Source: Camellia lanceoleosa (Eukaryota; Streptophyta; Magnoliopsida; Ericales; Theaceae). From it: a stretch of 64,000 bases of DNA. Both the position numbers and the translations under genes were made by a program. The notes below the pieces were generated by a model. It had not been told where the DNA came from. It did not search any database and saw only the letters and a program-made list of their open reading frames with translations. Below are positions 11,477-21,347 of this stretch, piece by piece; positions within the stretch are counted from its first letter, which is position 1; every line of letters begins with the position of its first letter. The stretch spans positions 63,685,018 to 63,749,017 of the forward strand of contig CM045763.1 of the NCBI GenBank assembly GCA_025200525.1, read 5' to 3'.

Positions 11477-11848
11477 TTAGGGATAGTTACATCTTACCCT
11501 ATGTGGTTTCACGCGTTTTCACATTACCTTCATGATGTTGATAAATGTACTCATAAACCCCCTGTGTTTTTGACTAAAGTGCAAAAGTGACGGAATCTGA
11601 TAGACTTAACATTGCGTCGGGTAGACACACCAGAGAAGCATGTCTTTACTGAATTAAGGATTTTGACACCAAATTTAGAGTTTTGAGTGACCAATTTGCC
11701 CTTTTCATAATTTGGGTTTTGTTTTGATCTTTAAGTTCTAGGTTTTATTTTGATCTTCAAGTTCTGGGTTTTATTTTGATGGATTGGAGTTGTTTATTTA
11801 GTCTATATAGTCCATAATTTAAACTTTGTAAACTAACACTCTATATAT
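11477..11848. other. Unidentified repeat-like fragment
   Basis: Starts AGGGATAGTTACATCTTACC followed by CTATGTGGTTTC, which resembles ends of Mutator-type elements in plants, but no second terminus was found. Contains the phrase GGGTTTTGTTTTGATC and a near copy of it. No coding capacity recognised. Confidence 0.3.
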
Positions 11849-11851
11849 TAA

Positions 11852-12242
11852 GGCCTCGTTTGGGAAGTGGCTATTTTAGGAGGCTATTTGGCTTTTTGGC
11901 TATTTTAGTAGATTATTTTAATTTTGTGTTTGGGAAGATGGGAGGCTATTTTAGTTGAGTTGTTGTATTGAAAAGTGTGTTGAAATGATGTTTAAATTTA
12001 AAATGACAAATTTACCCCTAACTTTTTATTTTTTAAATTAATATGAAAGGGCAAAATGGTAATTTTGCTGGTGAAATGAATCGCTGTTGTGTGAGTGTAG
12101 GTGTGCCTACACTGTCGGCCTTGAAACCTAATTTTTTTTTTTTTTTTTTTTTTTTTTTGAAAAATCCTCCAACATGCTGCTTTTTTGCTTTTTTCTTCAA
12201 ATAGGCTATGTTAGCCTAAGTCACCTCTTCCCAAACAGCGCC
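11852..12242. mobile_element. Tourist/PIF-Harbinger-like MITE, copy 3
   Basis: Begins GGCCTCGTTTGGGAAGTGGC and ends with the complement of GGCGCTGTTTGGGAAGAGG. TAA at 11849-11851 and 12243-12245 is the target duplication. The interior has a T run of about 28 near 12129-12158. It lies immediately left of the CSLC fragment. Confidence 0.8.
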
Positions 12243-12348
12243 TAAATATATATACACACACACATAGGATATACATATGAAATAGAGTATTTGCTTTGAA
12301 TAGTGGGAAAAATTACCAGTGATATGAAGAGGAATGCATTGAATTGCT

Positions 12349-12350
12349 TG

Positions 12351-12393
<43 letters not shown>
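12349..12393. repeat. (TG)n-(GA)n compound microsatellite
   Basis: A TG run passes directly into a GA run. It sits in what appears to be the 5' leader region copied with the CSLC fragment. Confidence 0.9.
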
Positions 12394-12396
<3 letters not shown>

Positions 12397-12632
12397 CTCT
12401 CTCTGGTTGCTTCAGTCTTTCTCACTTTTACATAAACAATTTGCCCTCTTTTGTCTTTTTAACTCCAATCCTCTTTACCCCCCTCCCCCCCCTTTTTTTC
12501 CATTATTTGAAAATGGGATCAAAATCATAGATTTTCCACTTCTGGGTCTTCAACATTGAATCAATTTAAGCTTCCAAAGAGTTTTTTTTTCCCTGATTCT
12601 ATGAAGTGGGTTTTCGAGATCAAACTTTAAAA

Positions 12633-13158
12633 ATGGCACCGTCGTTCGACTGGTGGTCGAAAGAGACCCACCGAGGTATACCAGTGGTGGTGAAGATGGA
12701 TAATCCCAACAATTGGTTCATGGTCGAGCTCCAATCCCCTTCAGACGATGATTTCCTCCTCCATTTCGTTAACTCTACGGGCTGAGACAAAGCCCTCAAC
12801 AAGAATGCCAAACAGGGCTGAGATTGTTGCGTATTTCAAGGGTTGGCATTTTGGTTCCCCAAATCTTCAATTTCAGTACCTGTATGTGTTGGCTAACCAA
12901 TTAAACGTTAAGGGTTTGTTTAATTTGTTGTATTCGAATTGGGTTTTGATTTGAGTTGAGTAGATAGCTCTACCTCTTCAGCTCCTTACCAGTATGTATA
13001 AATTGCTCTTCATTGTTCAGAGCTTGGACAGTTTAGTGCTCTGTTTGGGTTGCTTATGGATTCGATTAAAGAAGATTAAACCTATTCCCAAAAGAGACCC
13101 ACTGGATCTCGAGTCTAGCGATGGGGGATTCTTCCTCATGGTTCTCGTTCAAATCCTG
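12633..13158 (+). pseudogene. Broken 5' end of a cellulose synthase-like C (xyloglucan glucan synthase) gene
   Basis: From ATG 12633 the translation begins [15 protein letters not shown] and continues with [13 protein letters not shown], the conserved amino terminus of plant CSLC proteins, the Golgi enzymes making the glucan backbone of xyloglucan. An in-frame TGA stands where the family has Arg before DKALNKNAKQ. Right after NAKQ the sequence jumps, in another frame, to AEIVAYFKGWHFG and QYLYVLAN; about 80 residues covering the first membrane region are missing. Further on come VQSLDSLVLCLGC, WIRLKKIKPIPK and DLESSDGGFF, ending at MVLVQI (about 13158). The catalytic glycosyltransferase domain is absent. 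A pyrimidine-rich leader (12400-12632) precedes the ATG, so promoter-proximal DNA seems to have been copied too. Homology is clear; function is lost. Confidence 0.85.
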
Positions 13159-13909
13159 TGGAGAGGTGGTTTGGAAATACTCTTGGATCGTGAAGGACGT
13201 TCCTGATCCTCTGATTGCCACCTGAAAAGGGATTAACACTCCGGTCGGGGGTGCCGGAATTAGCACTCCGACAAACAAGTTAGTATATGTCTCATGTTTG
13301 CTTATGTCTTAAGTTTCTTGGGGTTTTCTCTCACATACCTTTTTGTGGCTGATGTTCCTTTATTTATATTCATTTTTGGGCCTCAGGATTGGGCCCACTC
13401 TTAATCCATTGTGTGATTGTTCACTCGGCTCCTTCTATTGTATACCAATTCCCACTCGGCTCCTCGCTCAACTGGTTCTATGGCCGATTAGGATATTCGG
13501 CATCTGGATCGTACAAGGCAGGGCCAAATATAATATATATCATGATTTTCCAAGTGTGTATTTGGCCTCTTTGCATCCCCTGATATTCGACTCTTACAAT
13601 TGCCCCCCAAACACCCCACTAACACCAGTTAGTCAGCGTGTTTGGTTTCGAACTTGAAAAGTCAAAACAAAAATTCGGTGGTTAACCTCATTCCCCCATT
13701 TTCAATTAGTCAGTTAGTCAGCGTGTATATTTTTTGAATACTCAAAGTTTCTGGTTCGCCTTTTAGTATAACACCTTTACTTCGTGACCTCTGCAACTTC
13801 CTCTTGTTTCTCATTGTCTTCTCTACTTCTTGTAAGTTCTCTTTTCCCCCATTTTCAATTACATTTCCTTGTTTGTTTTTAGTTTAGCATACTCCCTAAA
13901 TTGGCTAGG
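13159..13909. other. Leader-like region before the transposon ORF
   Basis: Begins with a GC-richer block containing ATTAACACTCCGGTCGGGGG and AGCACTCCGACAAACAAG, a pattern I associate with plant retrotransposon ends. It is followed by pyrimidine-rich leader-like sequence (13790-13890) up to the ATG at 13910. No independent gene was seen. Confidence 0.35.
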
Positions 13910-14425
13910 ATGGCCGAACACTTGAAAGCCCTCCTTTCTGTGGATTGAGTCACTGGTTTTCGACACCATTTTACCATTCTCAACAACATCCACCTGTCAC
14001 TCGTGGCAGAGAGCACACTTGATATGGAGAGGACTGATGAGAGTACAATCATCTTTCCTCTTCTATCAATTGCTGAAGGCGGAGTCCGATTCCCCTTCAC
14101 CCATTTTCTAAGGGCCGTCCTTCGCTATTGGGGTCTAATCCCTTCCCAACCTAATGTAAATTTTTATTGAATTATAATAGGAATTGTAGAGTTGAACCGA
14201 CGCCTTAGGATCAATCTCGATATCCCTGCTATTCGGCATTACTATGCCTTGGCCAAGTCTTTTGGCCGACAGGGGCGGTATTTTCTCAAGGCTAAGGACA
14301 CTGACCATCATTTGGTGACTATGCTTGCTAGCTCTGGCAAGCGAGTTGACGTTTTCTTGGTCGTTGTCCGAGGCAACTGGGAATTCGGCGAGGGCGAAGA
14401 TTGCCTAGATCTTGTGCCTAGATGA
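13910..14425 (+). pseudogene. Gypsy-type transposon protein (PF04195-like), two stops
   Basis: One frame from ATG 13910 to TGA 14425 (172 codons) is broken only by TGA at 13946-13948 and TGA at 14168-14170. The motif series EGGVRFPFTHFLRAVLRYWG, LIPSQPNVNFY, LNRRLRINL, YFLKAKD and VVVRGNWEF follows the order seen in plant proteins labelled putative gypsy type transposon (PF04195): VRFP, then SQ.xPN, then a closing GxWEF. These proteins travel with Ty3/gypsy elements and have no proven function. Here the ORF runs within about 75 bases into half an LTR of the large family, so it may belong to a chimeric element. Family call by motif order from memory; moderately sure. Confidence 0.6.
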
Positions 14426-14499
14426 AAAGGCGAACCAGGTGGCCGTATAGTTTCATACATGCATTTGCTATATATTTACTCGGCTCTCCTTTCATGCAT

Positions 14500-15823
14500 G
14501 GTTGCTGTAATTAATTTAGCTTAATGCTTTGTAATATTCTAATTAGCTTAGATTAGCTAATTATTCAATTTGGTTTGTAATAATTAATTAGCTAGAATAG
14601 TTAGTCAATTAGTTGGTTTGTAATAGTTAGCTTTCATTTCATTCGGACCCTCCGTCGAGAGGGTAAATTTTGTAATAAGTGTGCGTGTGTATGTGAATGT
14701 TTTCCAACCTTATGTCTTTCTCCCTTTTACTTAACTGCTTTCGATGGTTAGTTTTAGGGCATGTTTCAATTAGCATACTTCTGCTTTGCATGCGTGCATC
14801 ATTCATTCGTATTGCATGCACCGGGCTTGGCGCATCATTCAAGCTGCATTGTATTTCAATACATTTACTTGAATACATGTTTCACAGCATGTTATCAAAT
14901 GTTGCATTCATATGCCATCTTAGCTAGTCGAGTCTACTTAGTTGCATTTTGCATGTGTTACATTAGGCATTGTTGACATAGTTAGGATCATGTATTGATT
15001 ACTAAGTAGCTTCTGTTTTGGCTTGGAGTACACTGTGAATGTTTATGCTGTAGCATCCTTGCATGTGTGTAAGTGACTGCCATGATAGCATGCTTGCCAT
15101 AATGCTATGTGCTTAAATGATTAACTGCATGAATGCCTGTGGATAAAGGCTTCATTGCTGGAATTGGGACAATTCATTGATTGTGAGTTTTAAGCCTACT
15201 TTGCGAAGTAGCACATCATGTTTTCTTAAGCCTACTTAAGGGTGGCAAATCCGCATTTTAGCCTACTTGAGGGTAGCAACTTCAAACCATTTTCGAAAAA
15301 CAAACATGAGATGTTTTGTTCCAAATTGAGTGATTTAGTCTATACTTGTATACTGTGCGCATCACATAGTAATTCTGGATTAATAACCGGAATAGGAACA
15401 CATGTGTTTTCAAAACAATATATTATGTTTAGTAGAGGTCGATCCTTTGATCACGCAAGCGGGGGTGCTCATTTCAGGACCTTCCCTTCTCGTACCCATG
15501 TTCCCGAGCCGAGGCAACTTTGGTGATGACAGACACATGGCCTTTGTCACGAGTCAGGGTTTTCTAAATTTCCCAAAACAAAATATTTAGGTGGCGACTC
15601 TGAAATCTGGCAAAGCAGTCCATGTTTAGCGCTTTTTGATCAAAATCAGTTTTCCAAAACGATTTGCTAGATTTGGACTCTTTGGTGATTTATTAGTCTT
15701 ACATTGCACTTTGTGAGATTAGATTCAGAACCATGACAGGAGTCCGAACTGTAGTAGCTTTGAACCCAAATCTGCACCCTCTCTGAAAGGGGGGTGCGCG
15801 GTGGAAGTTTTGGGCGGTCTACA
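14500..15823 (+). mobile_element. Partial LTR of the giant family, inverted (LTR A)
   Basis: From about 14500 the sequence matches the right-hand part of the inverted LTR at 51461-55214: the TTAGCTAATT-rich part, CCCTCCG, GTAATAAGTGTG, GGTTAGTTTTAGGGCATGTTT, GCATGCACCGGGC, and the GTGGCGACTCTG block. It ends TCTACA at 15823, followed at once by array sequence. The left half of the LTR, including its promoter, is missing and replaced by the transposon ORF block. Confidence 0.7.
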
Positions 15824-15904
15824 GTTGTTTGGTCATTTGACCTAATTGATAAGGCTGAATCGTTTTTAGTTTGATTGATTAGCTAGTTTAACCACGATTT
15901 CTTA
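15824..15904. repeat. Scrap of the ~370-bp tandem array
   Basis: GTTGTTTGGTCATTTGACC, AATTGATAAGGCTGAATCG and GTTTAACCACGATTT match the interior of array units at 10.9 and 11.2 kb. This shows that LTR A and the giant element both landed in one array. Confidence 0.75.
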
Positions 15905-15915
15905 TACTGATTTTC

Positions 15916-15949
15916 CCAATGGAAAAAAAATTATTTTTTTTTCCATTGG
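15916..15949. repeat. A/T-rich perfect hairpin at the insertion site
   Basis: CCAATGGAAAAAAAA is followed after three bases by its complement, TTTTTTTTTCCATTGG, giving a 15-bp stem with a 3-4 base loop. It lies one base before the target duplication CTATC of the giant element. Confidence 0.85.
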
Positions 15950-15954
15950 CTATC

Positions 15955-18900
15955 TATAGCTTGACTTTTTTGTGCCCCCTTTAGGAGGTTTGAAAGAAAG
16001 CCCTACAGTTCGGACTTTTGCGGTTCTAAATCTAATCTCACAAGTGCAATGTGAAATTGATAAATACCAAAGAGTCCAAATTCGGTAAATCTTTTGGAAA
16101 ATTGGTTTTTAAATCAAAAATACCAAAATTGGACTGCTTTTCCAGATATAGAGTCGCCACCTAAATATTTTATTTTGGCGAAATTTAGAAAACCCATGAC
16201 TCGTGCCATAGGCCACGTGTTCGTCATCACTAAAGTTGTCTCGGCTCGGGAACTTAGGTACGAGAGGCAAAGGTCATGAATTGAGCACCCCCGCTCGCTT
16301 GATCAAAGATCGATCTCTACTAATCATGATATGATTTTTTTATGTACATTATATGCTCTTGTTCCGATTTGTGCTAACATTACTATGTGATGCGCACACA
16401 CAAGTATAGACTAGTTTGCTCAAATTGAAACAATTCAATTTAATGTTTGTTTGTGAAAAGGGTTTGATTTTGCCACCTCAAGTGGGCTTAAACGTACATT
16501 CTTTGAATTTATTCCAATTCAAGCACCAAGCCTTCATCCACAGGCATTCAAGCAGTTATAGCAACTAAGCACTTAGCCTCATGGCAAGCATGCTAGACAT
16601 GACAATCACTCACACTCATGCAAGTATGCTAAAGCACTAAAATCTCACTTAGTACTCTATGCTAAGAAAAAAAAAAGTGTTTGAAAAATATGCATGACTC
16701 CTAACTTTATGCAATATGACTAATGCAACACATGCGAAGAATGCAATTAATAGGCTCAGCTACTAATATGGCATACAAGACAATTTGATAGCATGCGTTT
16801 TAAGCACGTATTCAAAGAATGTATTTAAATGACAATGCAGTTTGAATGATGCATCGAACCTCGGTGCATACAATACAGGATGAATGGATACAAACATAAG
16901 GTATGCTAATCGAAACATGATGTCCCTAATCTAACCATCAAAAGCGGATAAATAAAAGGGAGAAAGACGTGGGGTTGAAAGACATGCACATTATTACATT
17001 ACGCTCTCATGAAGAAGAGTCCGAATGAATAAACTAAGCTAACTAGCAACTAACTAAGCTAAGCTAATTAAGCTAATTATTACAAATTGAATAAATAGCT
17101 AAACTAATTAACTAATTGTTACAACACTTGAATTAACTAACTAATTAATTAAAATAAAAATGTAAGTAAACTAAGCATCTAACTACTCTGCCTCGGGAAA
17201 TGAAAGATGTGCACGCACATGCTCGGTTTCCACCCGAAAAGACCTCCGTTTTGCTCTTGAAAGCCTCTATTTGCACAGTTGAACATTTCAAGAACCATTT
17301 TGCTACACCTTACCAACACTCTGCTGAGATTTGCATCAGTGGTCAGTCGGCCACTGGTGAAGATTGCCGACCATCTGTCGGCCATGAAGAGTGGCCTGCC
17401 AGCCATGGATTGTAGTTTGCCGGCCACGAAGAGTGGCCTTCTAGCCACTGATGCACAGGTTCATCCTGCTGCAACAGAGGACAAACAAAGCAAAAAGAGG
17501 ATATTCTCACAGATTATTTGCACAACTCAATCCTCTTTTTCATGAGTAGATCCAAGGAGTGGTGAACTTAAGCCACAAACCACTAACTCAAGCAATTTTA
17601 TTGCATGATGGCTTGTGACTTAAGAGGTGCAAGCTCAATAAATGCAAAACAAGACACAAACCTCCTCCATTTCATGAAAGATCAAGGGAAAGAGTAGACC
17701 TTGAAGACTTGGATCATTTCATCATTAGCAAGTATGAAATGGTCCAAGTTCCATGTGCTTAATTAATGTCCGATTGAACACACCAAGTTATTATCTTGCT
17801 CATCTTTTAGTCCCAAGTTTTAGTTACTCATTTTACTTTACCAACCATTCTTTAATCCAATTAAGTCCATTGGGTGAATTGAAGTCCTCTAATGGAAAGA
17901 GGGCTCAAAACACAAGTTGCTTTGGGTATGAAAGAAGCATCATACGGTTGGTAATGAACCCCCTAAGGGATTAAACCATTAAGTATGAAACCTCAATTTC
18001 ACACTTAGGCAAGCAAGTGACTTGAAACCACTTTCAAAGAAAAATTAAAAGGCAAGAAAGGAGGGAGGTTGTAGAGATTATTAGTACTGAAATGAAATAT
18101 GAAAAGCCCCAAATAAGTGCTATCAACTCAAGGCCTAAAACACCAAGCTTGTGAGGACTATTACACTATAAGCATGAAAAAGAAGACTCAAATGACTTAA
18201 TCAACCCAAAATAGAGTTAAAACAGTCCAAATCAGAGGCTAAAACATGCTGGAATTAAGCTAAAACAAACTAGAAAAATAAGCTAAAGCATGGCACCAAC
18301 TAGGCTACCAAACAAGACACCCTCCAACTTTGGACTTCAAAACATTATTTTTATCACTGAAAAAGATTTGAAATTCAGTGTTTAAAGGCCCAAAAAAAGA
18401 TGGTTTGAAAGTGGGAAACAAAGGTGGAAAAACCTTATGAGTAAGGAATAAAAAAAGGTGAACCACCCCCCTAATCTTAAATGGCCTAAACCACCAATTT
18501 CAGCCCACAAAAACAGAGTTTTTTTATAACCCCAAAACAGCCCAAAACAGTTGGAAACATATAGAAAAAGCAGTATGCAAAGTAAGCTAATAAAGCAAAA
18601 ATATTATACCTCTTGACGAGAAGAGCAATTCCAAGCTACAAAACCAAGCAAGTACACCCTCTAGAGCTCAAACCAAGCTCAAGAACACCTCAGTTCAAAG
18701 ATGAGAAGATTTGGTTAAGGGTGTATAGGCAAAGGTGTAGTGAATGTAGGCTAGAATTTGTAAAGAGAAAGAGAGAATTGTAGAGAGAGGAAAATTTTTG
18801 AGTCTAAAATTTTCTAACCTTGCTACAAGAGGGAGGGGGTCTTTATATATAGAAAACATGAAATTCCCTCAAGGAGATCTAGCCCTCCATGTGTGGATAG

Positions 18901-19182
18901 ATGCAAGCATTTGTGCAAACAGCTGGCACAACTAACATAAAATATCTGCAGAAAACACTGGTGGTCGGCCGGCCATCAGTGGTGGCCAGCAAGCTACATT
19001 GGTGGCTATCAAACCAAAAGTGATGGCTGGCAGACTCTAGGGATGGTGGGCAGGCCATCGGTGGTTGCAGGCTGGAAAGACCAAGGCATGGTCCAAAAAT
19101 GAGACAAAAAGGATGAAGGATGAGAAAGGCTCAAAGTTATAGCATTCCGCTGAGGACTTCAAGCACTTGGCGAGCAAACAGA
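15955..19182 (-). repeat. 3' LTR of element 1 (LTR B), inner end deleted
   Basis: Starts TATAGCTTGAC where the 5' LTR has TGTAGCTCGAC, so the terminal G has mutated to A. It matches LTR D throughout, including a minus-strand TATA box TATATATAG near 18843-18852. At about 19182 the match stops after GCGAGCAAACA; the last ~68 bases of the LTR and the polypurine tract are missing, and internal sequence GTGAGTGAATGTCAAAGCC follows. A short shared GAC/AC at the junction suggests a microhomology deletion. Confidence 0.85.
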
Positions 19183-19280
19183 CGTGAGTGAATGTCAAAG
19201 CCCAGAGACGACCTATTTTGACAAGGCCGTAAGACTTGGACAAACAATCAAAACAAAAATAAATGGTTGCGCCCGCAGGC

Positions 19281-19322
19281 TGCCTACGTATCCTTTTGCA
19301 AGGAATCAAATCAGCCTAGTTC
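19281..19322 (-). ncRNA. Hairpin motif, LTR-proximal copy in element 1
   Basis: On the sense (minus) strand ATTCCTT pairs with AAGGAT across GCAA, with CTA before it answering the following TAG of CGTAG. The same motif recurs at 30081, 49256 and 56087. I describe it as a possible RNA element, not a known family. Confidence 0.4.
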
Positions 19323-19639
19323 TGGGGCAAAATGCAAATGATATGCAAAATACAAGAACATAACTTATGATCATGCAATAAGACTGTACAATGAAACATT
19401 TGAATGCAAATGCAATGCAAAGAAAATGCTACAGTTAAACAAACTGAAACAAGGCACAACAATTCCAGTCACGAAAAGAAGTAAGTAAATAAACATGCCA
19501 TGCGTGGGAAACATGAACCAAATGATATTTCATGTAGAAAGGATGTAAGAAAATTATGCAAGCTTAAGTACGCATCGCGCAGGAAAGGCGAAGAACGACA
19601 TAACCATCGAGCGCACCCGAGGTTTCAACTGAGATCCTA

Positions 19640-20160
19640 ACACATCACACGCATAAAGAGGAAAGGGCGGTGTAAACATCAGGCACAACTGAATGTTTTT
19701 AACCGATGTAAACAATCCTAACGCGTCTCATGCGATAGGTGGAAGGGTTGTGTGAACACCGGGTGCATCTGAATGTTTTTAATCGATGCAAACAATCCTA
19801 ATGCGTCTCACGTGATAGGAGGAGAGGTGGTGTGAACACTGGGCGCACCCGAATGTTTTTAACCGAAGGGTGGTGTGAACACAGGGCGCACCGAAATGTT
19901 TTTAACCGAAGGATGGTGTGAATACCAGGTGCACCTGAATGTTTTTAACCAAAGGGTGGTGTGAACACCGGGCGTACCCTGATTGTTTTTCACCGAAGGG
20001 TGGTGTGAACACTAGGCGCACCCGAATGTTTTTAGCCGAAGGGTGGTATGAACACCGGGTGCACCCGAATGTTTTTAATCGAAGGATGGTGTGAATACTG
20101 GGCATACTCGAATGTTTTTAACCGAAGGGAAACAATCCTAATGCATCTCACGCGATAGGA
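19640..20160. repeat. 43-bp minisatellite in the 3' region of element 1
   Basis: About eight tandem copies of a 43-bp unit containing GGGTGGTGTGAACACCGGGC and GAATGTTTTTAACCGAA. The first copies and the last one are spaced by an extra segment with AAACAATCCTAACGCGTCTC and GCGATAGG, giving a second, ~90-bp period. Tandem repeats at this place, between pol and the 3' LTR, are known from Tat/Ogre elements, whose hypervariable 3' region can seed satellite DNA. Open frames across it are artefacts of the repeat. Confidence 0.9.
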
Positions 20161-20459
20161 GAAAAGGATGTGATTCGAATATGGCATAAATGATTTTACC
20201 TGGAACTCCTCTGAATAAATCGTACATACAATATCGTGCATGTCTTCGAAAGAACCGTACATACAATATCGTTTGCTTGTGTAAGAAAGAAACTTAACAA
20301 ATGCGATACAGTAAGAATGCATGTTCTATGGAAAATAAACAACCGAGATACAATGTTAATGGCATGTTCTATGCGAAACAAACAAAAATAGAAGCATATT
20401 CTATGCGAGATTCAAGAGCGGAAGCATGTTCTATGCATGATTCATAATAGATGCAAGAC

Positions 20460-20680
20460 ACGCGTGCAATATGCATGAAATACATATCTTGTGTAACAAC
20501 ATATATGAAATGCATGTTCTACGCAAAGAAGCGAAATGCATATTCATGCAACAATGTGAAATACATATACATGCAATATTTATGCAACAACGAGGAAATG
20601 CATATTCATGCAACGACGTGAAATGCATATTCATGCACCAATGGGGAAATGCATATTCATGCATGGTAACTTTCAATTTA
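20460..20680. repeat. Short tandem repeat with GAAATGCATATTCATGCA
   Basis: About seven imperfect copies of a ~25-bp unit, GAAATGCATATTCATGCAAC, lie just before the promoter region of the antisense PMD gene. ATGCAT palindromes dominate. No coding meaning. Confidence 0.8.
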
Positions 20681-20859
20681 CCTCTCGGAAGAGTTACAAT
20701 ATGTTTAAAGGATACACCTCGTTCATGTTGACAAGTGACGAACATCGTGCAGCGAAAACACCATTTTGAGCTTCTGTAGAGACAATCTAAACCAAACAGT
20801 GAACTATCCCTACATTTCTTGGAAACCAAGGACACAAAACAACATAATGACCCCAAGGG

Positions 20860-20989
20860 AGGCCACCGGCCACAAGAGGAGGCCGTCGGCCAGGCACTGG
20901 CCACTGGTGAGCCTTGCCGGCCACCTGCCGGCCAACGTTGGCAGTTCGGGGGCAAAAGGGATTTTTTGCCTCGGGTCTTTAAATATAAG
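20860..20989 (+). promoter_or_regulatory. Promoter of the antisense PMD gene
   Basis: A GC-rich block with CCGGCCAC, GTCGGCCAG, TTGCCGGCCACC and TGCCGGCCAA at 20866-20940 is followed by a TATA-like TTTAAATATAAG at 20978-20989. A pyrimidine-rich leader CTCTCTCTTTCTCTTTAGG lies at 21031-21049. The first ATG of the PMD frame is at 21348. The GC block resembles those upstream of the LTR TATA boxes. Confidence 0.5.
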
Positions 20990-21347
20990 CCACTAGGCCT
21001 CATTTCCTTACAACCCCATATCTGAAAATCCTCTCTCTTTCTCTTTAGGTGCTCCTTCTCTCTAGATTTGTGCTTTCTATGCGTTTTCCAACACACCACG
21101 CGAAGTTGATTCGCTAAACCCTCTTTGTTTTCTTCACTTTGAACCGATTGAAATTTGATTTCGGCGCCCTTTCCTTTACTTTCACCATTCTAGGCTTGTT
21201 TTTCTCAAGTTTTTCTCGGGTTCTGTGCACTTTTTCCAGCTTTGGCTTTTTATTCCATTTTTTCTTTCCTAGGGTTGACTTTTTCCAAGTTTACCCTCTT
21301 TTCGGCATTTTTCTTCACTTTTTCACCTACTTCGCACCCATTTTCAG

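Noticed and set aside
17179..17448. Minus-strand open frame in LTR B, also seen in LTR D (39743-40003), as a possible LTR-encoded protein
   Set aside because: The frame is kept only between the two closest LTRs; in C, E, F and G the same region has shifts and stops. It follows from the general LTR similarity and the GGCC repeats.
19902..20322. Open frames with repeated HHPS/FTPPFGEK words
   Set aside because: Produced by the 43-bp minisatellite; repeat length close to a multiple of three codons keeps frames open by chance.
20431..21099. 222-codon minus-strand open frame before the PMD gene
   Set aside because: It crosses the ATGCAT tandem repeat, the GC block and the TATA of the antisense promoter; its composition mirrors those repeats and it has no domain.
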